Position numbers and translations under genes: made by a program
Notes under the pieces: generated by a model
What the model saw: the letters and a program-made list of their open reading frames with translations, nothing else
What the model was told of the DNA's origin: nothing
Databases searched by the model: none
Part shown: piece after piece, positions 53,861 to 64,000 of the stretch
Numbering within the stretch: the first letter of the stretch is position 1
Layout of the letters: every line of letters starts with the position of its first letter
Source: Sycobia sp. Sy_11
Taxonomy: Eukaryota; Arthropoda; Insecta; Hymenoptera; Epichrysomallidae
Direction of reading: 5' to 3'
Assembly: GCA_018907035.1 (NCBI GenBank)
Contig: JACCIC010000098.1
Span: 632,501 to 696,500 of the forward strand
Length of the DNA: 64,000 nt

Positions 53861-56800
53861 TCACGAGGCGAAAAATTGTTGAAGACGCTGGACCGTCCGT
53901 CTGTCCAATGCGCACAGATCGAAATCAAAAGTCTTCTTTGTAATTTCGTACTGGCCAGTCTCGGCAATTACCTGCACAACCCTCTGCAATTCCTGGTTGT
54001 CCTGTAGAGTCATTATTTTCTGCTGGAGGTCCTTCAGTTGCGAAACGTAGTCTTCGGAGAAAACCAGAGGCTCTTCTGTGTCAACCAAGGTACTGTTGGT
54101 TGAGTCAGGAGCAACCTGTTCATTGTCGCCTGTAGTTTGTTCACTGGTAACATGGTCATCTGTGTGCTTGACCTTAGTTGCATGCACAGAGTCAAGATTC
54201 GTAGCTATAGGAGATTGACTGGAGGAGACCGGTTCGACTGGAGGCGAGGTCGATTGGTCTCGATCCTTACTCTTTTTCACTGCCACTTCCTCATCACCAA
54301 GCCCTGAGTAAATATAATAAAAAATTCATATAAGTTTCAAAAACTTATGTTTAAGAAAGTATTTTATTGGAGATGGAAGAATACTTACTACTATTTACTA
54401 CTATTTACTTCTATTTATTTCTATTTACTAATATTAATTTAATAATATTAAGCTTCTATTACTGTATTCACTACTTTTTAACGAGGGAGCTTTTTATTAT
54501 TCATATAGTAATTGATTTGTTTAATATAAATCCTAAGATTAATTTATGCAAAACGATACTTGCTCAACAAATATATTTTATATAATTAAATACGAAATAA
54601 AAATCTATTTAAAAAGTATTTATTTTATATTAAAATAATATTAAAGGCATATAACTCGCATTAAGTAGAAATAACAGGGTGCGATCAGACATGGCTATGT
54701 ATTCATTATGAATGAGTACTGACAAAATTTAATATTTCTTAGATTTTTGAAATACTAATATTAAACATATAAAGATAGAGATACAAAAAAGGAGAATAAT
54801 CTAAAACTTAAGTAAGTGCATCATAAGCAAATATTTTGGCAATAATATTAAATAGCAAATGGGTGTGTGTAAATTTTATATAATTCATTTCCATTTATTA
54901 TGAAAAATTATAAAATATCGAACATACCCAGCTTATAATGTAAAATATTTTATAAACTAACTTTCAAAATATACATTTTACAGAATAATTACAATTTACA
55001 TATTATACATTACAAAAAATCTGAACTAAATTTTGAACAATTACAATTATTTACCTTTGTTTTCGCTTTTTCTTTTCTTCTTTTTACTCTCCTTATCCTC
55101 TCTACTACTCTTTGAGCGATCCCTCTTCTTTTCACTTTTATCTTTCTTTACATCATTGATAGGAGGTGGTGGAGGAGACATTGATCTTGGTGGTTCAGTA
55201 GGTGGAAGCCTTGGAATCGGTTCCTCTTTCACTACTGTAGGGGTTCTTTCTGTAATTGAGTCTTCATCTCCAGATGCAGCAGAATCACTACTTTCTCTAT
55301 CTTGTATATCAGATACACGAATTGTAGGCTGTAAATAAAAGATCATTTTGAATGAAACAATAAATTTAAATATGATTTTATTTAAATATGATCATTTTAA
55401 TCATTAACATATTAAACAATATTACTATTAATATTTCAAGTTTCAAACAAATTAACATTTCAAATCGCGTTTTTGTAATATACGAAAAATTATTTATCGA
55501 ACCACTAAATTAATAGGAAAATAATGGAAGTTTCAAAACTAATAAAATATTTAGAGAAAACATTTTAAATACTAACTATTATGTTAAAAAGAAACAGAAA
55601 AATATTTAGTTACCGTAGCAGTTGTTGTTGTTGTCTGGTTAATAACTTCATTTTGTTTTTCACTGGAACTCTTTATTTTTTCTCGTTTTTCTTTCTTTTC
55701 CCTTTCCCTGCTCCCATCTCTTTTGTCCTTCTTCTCTCTCTTCTTATGTTTATGTTTTGACTTATCAGATTTTTCACTCTTAGATTCTTTTTGTTTTTCT
55801 ATTTTTTCGCTTTTTTCAGATTTCTCAGATTTAGAAATCTTTTCCTCCTTAATTTTTTCATTTTCTTTAATATGTTTTGGTGATTTTTTCTCTTCTTTTA
55901 TAGGTTTTGGTTCTGGAAGCTTCTCCTTTTCTGACTTTTCTGATTTTTCAACTTTTTTCTCTACACTTTTCACACTTTCCTTATCTCTACTTTTTTCTCG
56001 ATCCTTATCCTTGTGTTTTTCCTTCTTTTCTTTATCACGATCCTCTTTATGCTTCTTTTTTTCCTTCTTACGTTCACTTTTGCTTTCCTTTTCATTTTTT
56101 TCAAGTTTACCTTCATCTGATGTACTCTTTGAGTTTTCTTTTAACTTTTCCTTTTCTTTTTCTTTCTCAGGCTCTATCACCTTCTTTACATCTTTTTCCT
56201 TAGGTTTCGAAGTTGGCGAGGATGGTCGCTTTGGACTTTTCTTAATCGAAACCGGTGATGAAGCCCTTTTATTTTCTGAACTCTGGTGACTTATCTATAA
56301 AGAATTATTTAGATTAGAATAAGATATAATGCTTAAAACATTTTAAAATAATATAATGTAATGTAGTATTTCACTAATATTAATATTCATTAATATTTTT
56401 TTTATAATTATTTACAAATTGATCATCTGACTTTACAAGCATTGACATCCATTCAAAACAACATGAATTTAATATATTAAAATTAAAAAAGTTTAGAAAA
56501 TCTAATAAGGTTGTTACATAATTTTTAAAAATATTTTCAATGGATAGATTATAAATACTTGCATTAAAAAATATTTTTCCCGAATTTTTGATACATATTT
56601 AGTTAAAGAAACACTAACTATAAAGAAGCACTAACAATTATAAATGTCCAAAATTTACGAATCGCCCCGAAGTAACAAGAATTTACTATGTAATTTTTTT
56701 ATTCGTTACAAATAATACACAAAAGCCAGGAAATTGGTAAGAAATGAAAAGTTATATCTATTTTCCATGTTATGTGTACATTAGCATAAATTAACAAAAA

Positions 56801-58016
56801 TTGTTTATTTATATACCTATACTATTTAAATTTTTAAATTATTTTTTAAGTTTAATTATTAATGAAAAGAAAAAATTCTTTTACAGAAAAATTTTAAATA
56901 AGTTTCTTTAGCTTAAAGAAAATAATGAACCTAATATTTTTTTAATGTAACAACCTTATTTTAGATAAATAAAGAAAATGAAATTTTTTATTATAACAGT
57001 AAATTAATTGAAATCAATAGTACCTTATTGTTACTTGGGCTAGAAGATCTCTTTAATTTCTCTTTAATTTTTTCTTTATCCTTTGTGATATCTTTTTCCT
57101 TATCTCTTTTTTCTCTTCTTTCTTCAGAGGACTTTTCCTTTTTGCTATCTTTATGAGGACTATGTTTAGTCTTTGTACTTTTCTCAATTTTATCAGACTT
57201 TTCAGAAACCGTGTGACTTTTTACACTGGACGACTTTTCGGACGCCTTCTTGTTATCTATTGGTATAGTCTTAGCAGTCTTTATAGGAGGTCCAAATAAA
57301 TCATTGAAAGGATTTGAAATCTTTGGCTCTAATATCTTATGCTTTTTTCCTTCATTACCACTCAATTTTGGTTTACCCACCATGGGTAAAGTTTTAACTT
57401 CGCTTTTTTCTGCTGCAGTTTCGGTACTTGATATAGGGGTCTAAAATAAATATATCATAAGTCATATATGTATCATAAATCATAAGTGTAATATAATTTC
57501 TAAACAGAATAAATATAAGAAATGATAACTTACAGCACCACCTTTGAGCAATTTTTTTCTAAACTCATCTGTTGGATTGTAAATAGTATGATTGAAAAAT
57601 GAACTGTGATTCACAGATGATGAATTGGTTCCCAAATGAAGATTATACATTATTTCAAATTTTTTTGGTTCATTCTTATTTTTCAAATATATGTGAATTG
57701 GAATATCAAAACCTGCATAACCAGATTCCCTAAGAATATACGGAGGCTCTTTTATAACACGTTTAGGCTTCTGGAAAGTCTGATGGAGATTAAAAACCAC
57801 TAAAAGCAGAAAATAATTTAATCAACTCTTCAATAAAAATTGTATGTTTTGTTTCTAAGCTATAATTATAAACTTACCTTTTTCAATAAAATGATGTATG
57901 GCAGCATTATCAACCCCTCGAACAAATACTTCCCAGTCATGTGTGTATCCTTCTTGAGTTTTTTTGGCACGTAAGCATGATGAATCGCCACACTCCAGTG
58001 TAATACGAAATGCCAT
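53861..58016 (-). CDS. ear: AF9/ENL-family YEATS protein (ear), 6 coding exons
   Basis: AF9/ENL proteins read acylated histone lysines and recruit the super elongation complex and DOT1L (family knowledge). Exons in gene order: 57878-58016, 57534-57799, 57024-57440, 55614-56294, 55055-55328, 53861-54303; together 2220 bases, 739 residues. The YEATS domain covers about 1-135. It keeps GYTHDWEVFVRG, the reader-pocket residues H52, F55, Y74 and F77, and the SGYAGF loop; the position of AF9 Ser58 is Thr54. The middle (about 140-600) is a Lys/Glu/Ser-rich charged region, followed by a Pro-rich patch. The C-terminal AHD (about 670-739) has the conserved TFDFDLC.LD..TV..LQ block that binds AF4, DOT1L and CBX8 in vertebrates. 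ATG 58016 lines up with the human start. Only one family member, as in Drosophila ear, is expected in insects. Confidence 0.95.
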
Positions 58017-59128
58017 CCTCTTTTTTAAACTGATAAATTTATCTTCAAGATTGCTTGAAAAGTATTTTTTCTAAGATTTTTCTGATATTTTTGGCAAATC
58101 AAGCTTTGCCAATAATCTTTCTAACATAATATTTTTTGATCATCCTAACTTAGTTCATGAGATGATAAATCACAGAAATTTGCTGTTCTATGTTAAAAAA
58201 ATATTTTTTTTTCATTTAACTAAGAAATTTTCAAAATAATTCATAACCTGAAAATAAAAATATTGAAAATAAACTAAATGAAATTTAACAAATACCTATC
58301 TAAAACTCTTTCGCAATATCATCAGATTATGCAGTAATAAAGATAAACTAAGGCTGTTAATTTACTACAAAAGATAATAATTTCAAATTCAATATTAATT
58401 AATTAATAGTTGATATTAAGGTAATAGTAATTTTCTATAATCAAATACTTAAAAATTATTTCAAAATAAGTTTACTTCATAAAATAAAATATATTGATAA
58501 TTATCTTCACAAATTTTTGCTAATATATATTTTATCATTATAACTATCTTATGTTAATTGATTTTCATACCATAATTCATTAATCATAAAAATATTTCTT
58601 TTATTGCACAATTTGAAAAGTAGTTGTTCTCATATTAAAATGTTTATTACCTGTAAATAGTTCAGAGCAGTCCAGTTCATCAAATAGACTTTCATGATGT
58701 CCATCACTATTTTATGTTTCTTTGATTACTTATTCTCCAAATATAATTCATCCATTCATCCAATTAAATACAAATAAGTCATAAAAACACTTCCCTTCGA
58801 TACTTATTGCTTGATACACAAGCAATAATCACTTTCAAAATGATACTTTTGAATTAATAATAGTCATGAAAATAGCTTCCCACTCACTTTCTTTTTAGAT
58901 TCTGATTCACTAGTATTCCAAGTCATTGAAAATAACCATAAAATCTGATCTTCTACTCGGTCACCGAACTAGTTTGATTGTAATCTTCACTGAAAATACA
59001 CATGTGCGACTACGTTTAATGATAGACTGCATACGTATTACCTTCATAGGCCGAGGATAAGCTCCGCGTCAACGACGACGTCGTCGAAGACGATGGAGTT
59101 GCACTGTCTTCCTGCAGGCCGAATAACA

Positions 59129-59130
<2 letters not shown>

Positions 59131-59172
<42 letters not shown>

Positions 59173-59178
59173 CTCTCT
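59131..59178. repeat. (CT)n microsatellite
   Basis: An almost pure CT run of about 48 bases in the candidate 5' exon region of ear; it would be a GA run in that transcript. Confidence 0.95.
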
Positions 59179-59380
59179 ACATTTTTTCCACAGCCAAACA
59201 CGTCTTATGTGTGCGCGTGGCTTATATAGTTATAATAAGGGACAGACGGACAGTATTAGGAAGGCGCGCGTTTGATGTTCGACTTCGACGTCGACCCGCA
59301 GGCTCGTCGACTCCAAGAGCGCTCTCGTACCTTTCCAATTTCTCTTAATTCTCGTCAATAATAGGCAGGTAAGACATATA

Positions 59381-59384
<4 letters not shown>

Positions 59385-59433
<49 letters not shown>
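59385..59433. repeat. (AT)n microsatellite
   Basis: A TA run of about 49 bases. Confidence 0.97.
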
Positions 59434-59436
<3 letters not shown>

Positions 59437-59806
59437 GCCTTTTACTTCTTCTCTATCCCCCTCCCACTAAATAATAATGCGCGCGCGGGAGCACGCAAAG
59501 AAACAACAGGTATAACAATGTCGTATAAATACACCAAAGTGTGTTATTATAAAGATGCACAGAGTACTTATATGTTACGCTCTTTGCTGCTCACTTACTC
59601 ACACTGCCAAGTACTTGTATTTTATTTTATCTTCGTAAGATAATGGGTCTTTTTTGGTTTAACTTTGGAGTCGCATGCATGTACTATACTACTACTTGGT
59701 ACTACTTTGATGCTATCATGTCGTTTTCTGTATGTATATGCGCGGACGCGGAGTGCGGACGACTGATGCGGAGTGCGGACCGTGGATGGTGATTTGGTGA
59801 TCCTCC

Positions 59807-59808
<2 letters not shown>

Positions 59809-59865
<57 letters not shown>

Positions 59866-59898
59866 CGTGTGTGTGCGTGTGTGTGTGTGTGTGTGTGC
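59809..59898. repeat. (TA)n(GT)n compound microsatellite
   Basis: About 53 bases of TA followed by GT/GC-GT units. Confidence 0.95.
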
Positions 59899-60699
59899 AT
59901 ATATATATGCATGAGTATTTTTTTAACTGTGTTCCGACTGCAGTGCCTTTCGTATTCACGTATTATATTATAATAAAGGTGAAAATGAATTAAGAGATAA
60001 GAGTCGATGATTGTGATTTCTGCCGAGAATTATGTTATTCTTAAATGCATGTAAATGTATATATTTATTAAAGATCGTTGAATATGATGTTATTTTATTT
60101 TAGAGCAATTAGTTTGTAGTTAATCGTATGGCATCAGCCGCTTAATTATAAATAGCTGTAAATTAGTGAACTTCTAGTTCTGAAATGCGGGGTACACGCA
60201 CTTAAAATTAGATTTAAAAAAAAAGTATTTTATAAATTTCGAGCTGTTTTGATTACGAAAAACGTGCACTGCAAAATTATGCTTTCCCTTTCGGAAAATT
60301 TAAAAAATTTTCTTAAAGAAATTTGATGAAAAGTTTTAGACAATGTCACAAAATATATATTTTTTATTTTTTGTTGTATACAATTTTTCTTTCGAAATCG
60401 TATTTTGAGAAAAAAAATATGTTACGATTTAATAATGCAGATATCACAAATGTTATCCACGACATTCCCCGCACCGTACTCTCCGAGGGATTATTATCTT
60501 ATTAACCCTCCATGACGTCTACTAAAAAATGACTTCCATGAATTTAATATTGTTTACCATGAAAATCAACACTTTTTATATATTTTTTATCATAATATTC
60601 ATAAAAATGCTTAAACAAATTTATTTTCCAAAAATTTATAAAATAAATTTCAAGCTCGATATTGATATATTAAAGAATACATTTAACATATATCAATAT

Positions 60700-60700
60700 G

Positions 60701-60751
<51 letters not shown>
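60700..60751. repeat. (AT)n microsatellite
   Basis: A TA run of about 50 bases. Confidence 0.97.
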
Positions 60752-60752
<1 letters not shown>

Positions 60753-61576
60753 ATAGTGAATATATATAATCTACTAGTGAATAATATATTAATTATAAAT
60801 GATATTATATCCTAATTGAACTGGTTATTTTTTTCTAATTAATGTTGAAAATGTTCAAAAAAAATTTGATAAGTTATAAAAAAATATATTTTTATATCAT
60901 CTATAACTTTTGTATGCAATTTTTTTTATAAATTTTTTATATTTTCCCTGGTAAAGCAAAGGATTATTTTGATAGGATTTCATGATTTATTTATCTATGA
61001 AAATTTCATTTGACACATTTTCGATATAATTTTTGTACTAATACCTCAAAATACAGAATATTCAGTTTTTTAATTTAGTATATCTCGAACTTTTTAATTT
61101 ACTATTTTTTTAATAAAAAACAGAATAACATTTTTCATTTCCAATTACTTCATGATTTGAATAATTAAAAACAATATAACTTGTAGCATTTTTATTCTTA
61201 TAAAACTTGAAATCTTACACCTAAGTCAGATAATTATTTTAATTTACATTACGTAGTATAAATTAAGTAAAATATAATAATAAGCAATGCAAAATAATTT
61301 ACTACTTAACATAACTTTGGTAAATTCAAATTTTCTATATTTTTGTAATTATTAAACTTTACTGCAATAAATAAAGAAATACGAGTATTTTTAAGTAAGT
61401 TCTCTGATTAAAAATGTAATTAATTACATAGAAGTAAATTTAATTGTCATTTGGTTTTCTTAAAATTAATTTTGATATTCTTAAATGATTACTGACAATA
61501 ATTTTACACAATATACATAGTGGTGATTCACATGCTTAGTCACATACACTCAATAAAATTTAGTCCTGATCGAAGA

Positions 61577-61582
61577 TTTATT
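61577..61582 (-). terminator. Candidate poly-A signal of Rpn12
   Basis: AATAAA on the minus strand, 22 bases after the Rpn12 stop codon, giving a very short 3' UTR. A T-rich downstream element is not obvious. Confidence 0.4.
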
Positions 61583-61603
61583 TCGTGTTTGAACTTAAAA
61601 AAT

Positions 61604-62679
61604 TTATACAATCATTTCAAGCTCTCTTGCATAATCTATTGCAAGAGTAGCAAAATCTGAACTTGGAATTGGTTCTTCCACTTTCTTTTCACTAGGTGTA
61701 TTGAAATAAAAGTATTTATCTTGAGTAAGATTCCAATTCTTTTTGGTAGCAAAAGCAATTGTTTCCTTGTCTGATTTAAAATTCAACATCTTTGTAGCAC
61801 CATTTACTGAAATTTTATCATAGGCACTTTCCATGCAAGCTCCAATTTCATTTCTTACAGTATTCAATAAAATATCTATGAAAAAATTATAAGATGCTGC
61901 TGGTACATTCCCTTTAGCTAAGAAAATTTTATTATAAGATCCTTCCATTAAATACTGTTCTAAACTAAGAGGATGTCTAATATAAATATTGGATTGGATT
62001 TGATCTGAAGGAAGAAGCTCCAATTCAGTATGAAATTCGGCTACTCTATTTTGTGATAGTAAAAAAAGAAGATTTAATCCCAAAAGTTGATACATAAATG
62101 CAGATTCAGGTAGGCTACTTTTATAATCAAAATAATAGCATTTTAATTGGGCCATGTATCGTTCGAATGATGGTATATCCTCCATAGAAATACTCCACTG
62201 TGCTCCAATTTCTAGTATATTTCCTAAAATATGTATTATTGACATAAAATTTCATTTCATCACAAAATTAATAATGCACATTTTTCTTTCAAGATAACTT
62301 ACTGGCTAGCAATAGTTCCTTTTCTGAAGCTGAGCTACCCGATGTTGGCAAAAAGGTTAGATTTGTAAGTGCAATCTGAAAAAATATTTCGATTATACAT
62401 TGTATACAAGTTCATAAATACGTTAATATTAGTAAATATGTCTATGGCTTTTATCAATCTTATTCTTGAAACTTTAATAAAGAATAATAAGGTTAGTTTT
62501 ATATTAAAGGGTTGCTATAAATTTAAAAACCATATATCAAAACGACAATCTCATAAAAATCTTGATTTTACCTTAAGCTGGGCCAGCAATTCGCCGCATT
62601 TTTTAAGATTGCAGGAGCTTTTTGACCACTCTTTTTTTAAATTTTCATAAAGTGCAGCAACACTCTTGAGGCTTGCCAT
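61604..62679 (-). CDS. Rpn12: 26S proteasome regulatory subunit Rpn12 (PSMD8), 3 exons
   Basis: Rpn12 is a PCI-type subunit of the proteasome lid; it is added last in lid assembly and helps the lid join the base (family knowledge). Exons in gene order: 62572-62679, 62303-62375, 61604-62223; total 801 bases, 266 residues. Introns are phase 0 and phase 1 and use GT-AG sites. Conserved blocks are [49 protein letters not shown] and [13 protein letters not shown]. The C-terminus ends ARELEMIV, as in human (ARQLEMIV). Length fits the usual 257-275 residue form; the extra N-terminal extension known from a long human form is absent. The ATG at 62679 is directly followed by homology ([17 protein letters not shown]). 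Confidence 0.97.
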
Positions 62680-62787
62680 ATTGTCGCGCCTAATGTTTTA
62701 AAACATAAGAGAAAAGATATCAGCACTGTGATGTTCTTCTGCTAGACTGTCTATAATGGTACAGTCGATATACTCATGTATACAATT

Positions 62788-62788
<1 letters not shown>

Positions 62789-62823
<35 letters not shown>
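62789..62823. repeat. (AT)n microsatellite
   Basis: A TA run of about 35 bases, some 110 bases upstream of the Rpn12 ATG. Confidence 0.95.
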
Positions 62824-62825
<2 letters not shown>

Positions 62826-63390
62826 AATGTAGGTACGAATGTAAGCCCGAATTAGAGCGGCTCAAAGATTACATCATATAGAATGAGCTTAAGTTTATAT
62901 CATTTACATATTTATCTCCTAATAATAGGTATTATCAAAACCGAAGTTCATAATTCAATTAATAATTCACTATATATCCTTGTAAACCTGTGATTTCTAG
63001 TGTTTATATGGGGAAATAACTATTTTTTCTAATGACGGCGGACTTTCACGTTGAAGAAAAATTTTAAATAAATAAATTCGCTAAAATCAATAATAAAAAA
63101 TGATTAACGTGTAAACAACATACAAAGAAAAGTAGAGAACTAATTGTACATTTTTTTTCTACATTTTGCATTACTTGCATTTTTACTAATGGCAAATTTG
63201 TTTTAATGCTGTTAGCGAATCTTATACTTAAATTATTCCAATATATATAATAAAAACATTAGTTAGTATAATCCAAAGAAATTAGTAATATAATCATAAG
63301 CATCGTTCCGGTTTTTAAATTCCATATTTAATCATAACCCATTATAACGTAAAGTGCTTAATTTTTAAACTTATTAATTTTTATTTGAGA

Positions 63391-63565
63391 AATCAATTGA
63401 GAAAGATTATCATCTTGAATGAAAGAAGTATTTACTCGATGCAAAAAGAGTCAACTTAAATCAAACAACATTGGCTTAAATCGAGTGAATATTTTCTTAA
63501 TTAAATAAAATGATTTACGTGTTACAAAACAAGTATTAAATATTAGAAATTTTTTGTTCAGTGTA
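63391..63565 (+). mobile_element. Partial second copy of the MITE-like element
   Basis: It aligns with the right two thirds of 31481-31727: TTGAGAAAG, GAAGTAT, CTTAAATC, TCGA.TGAATATT, GATTTAC.TG, AAACAAGTA and the end TTCAGTGTA. The left terminus is not recognisable, so the copy is truncated or strongly diverged. Confidence 0.6.
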
Positions 63566-64000
63566 GACCGTTTATCAAAACCCCCAAATTCTAAAACTTT
63601 TGAAAAATTGGAAAATTTTCATTAATCATAGTATTTTTCATAAATTTTGGCGAACCAAAAAATTGCTTAATGCACATTATATGACAGTAAAAAAAATTTC
63701 GATGCACATATATATCTTATAATCATCCAATATAAATATTATATTTGGAAAAAATTTCTCTCTATTATTTATACACAGTATTATTTTATATAATCAACAA
63801 GTTCATGATAAGTGATATAATAATTACCAAATAATCTTATAAAATTCTTTATCTGCAATAATAATATAAATTAAGTCGTGATAATTTATATAGGCCTGAT
63901 CAGTTTTGATAATGCCCTGTAGCTAAGATAAAAAGTTCCTTGGTATTTTATGATATTTCAACGATAGAAAACGTATAAGAAATTCATTTTAACGGATATA

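Larger units (their letters stand above)
58017..61603. other. Upstream region of ear, with candidate 5' UTR exons
   Basis: Two good minus-strand donors lie upstream of the ear ATG: CAG|GTAATA, ending an exon at 58651, and AAG|GTAATA, ending one at 59042 within a GC-richer patch (about 59040-59340). A weak acceptor lies 13 bases before the ATG (exon start 58029). These suggest a spliced 5' UTR with the promoter near 59.3 kb. The rest, about 59440-61600, is AT-rich and microsatellite-rich, with no recognised gene. Confidence 0.4.
62680..64000. other. Right flank, upstream of Rpn12
   Basis: Probably holds the Rpn12 promoter near its left end. It contains an (AT)n run and a partial copy of the foldback element. 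No exon was recognised. Confidence 0.55.

Noticed and set aside
55723..56289. Plus-strand Phe/Ser-rich ORF of 188 codons
   Set aside because: It is antisense to the Lys/Glu/Ser-rich exon of ear (TTT/TTC from AAA/GAA).
55584..57383. A stand-alone Lys/Glu-rich repeat protein
   Set aside because: These frames are the charged middle exons of ear, joined in phase with the YEATS and AHD exons.
1..64000. tRNA, rRNA or CRISPR array
   Set aside because: I looked for tRNA B-box-like motifs (GGTTCGA) and for regularly spaced unique-spacer repeats; the few GGTTCGA matches had no matching A box or stem, and repeats are simple microsatellites.

Overview
The window is nuclear DNA from an animal, almost certainly an insect. 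It is AT-rich, full of (AT)n, (GA)n and poly-A/T tracts, and its genes are split by many GT-AG introns. The encoded proteins look like insect orthologues of human PEX1, cyclin B3, Rubicon, AF9/ENL and PSMD8. GC-rich exons and small GC-rich islands in an AT-rich background would fit a hymenopteran, but the order cannot be settled from sequence alone. There is no bacterial-style operon, CRISPR array, tRNA or rRNA that I can support.

Layout from left to right: (1) 2073-19207, minus strand: Pex1, a peroxisomal AAA+ ATPase, 16 coding exons, about 1005 residues. (2) 22655-25268, plus strand: CycB3, 6 coding exons, about 505 residues. It is head-to-head with Pex1 across a GC-rich promoter island near 21.0-21.25 kb. 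(3) 27948-43129, minus strand: Rubicon, 13 coding exons, about 997 residues, tail-to-tail with CycB3. (4) 43130-53860: about 10.7 kb without a recognisable gene, containing one GC-rich island near 46.6-47.0 kb. (5) 53861-58016, minus strand: the AF9/ENL orthologue (ear), 6 coding exons, about 739 residues. (6) 61604-62679, minus strand: Rpn12/PSMD8, 3 coding exons, 266 residues.

I built each gene by hand, joining exons by reading frame, splice sites and remembered family sequence. In all five models the intron phases agree at every junction and the summed exon lengths are multiples of three. The genes do not form one pathway: Pex1 serves peroxisomal receptor recycling, CycB3 mitosis, Rubicon autophagy and endosome control, ear transcription elongation, and Rpn12 the 26S proteasome.

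I did not find a new multi-gene system. The most interesting items are a probable GC-AG intron in Pex1; a CCAAT/CCAAT/CHR-type promoter arrangement upstream of CycB3; a long near-perfect stem-loop in the CycB3 3' UTR; a pair of kappaB-like sites and a cluster of nuclear-receptor half-sites in Pex1 introns; a foldback MITE-like element with TA target duplication and a second partial copy; and a decayed Penelope-like retroelement fragment next to one copy of a dispersed repeat.
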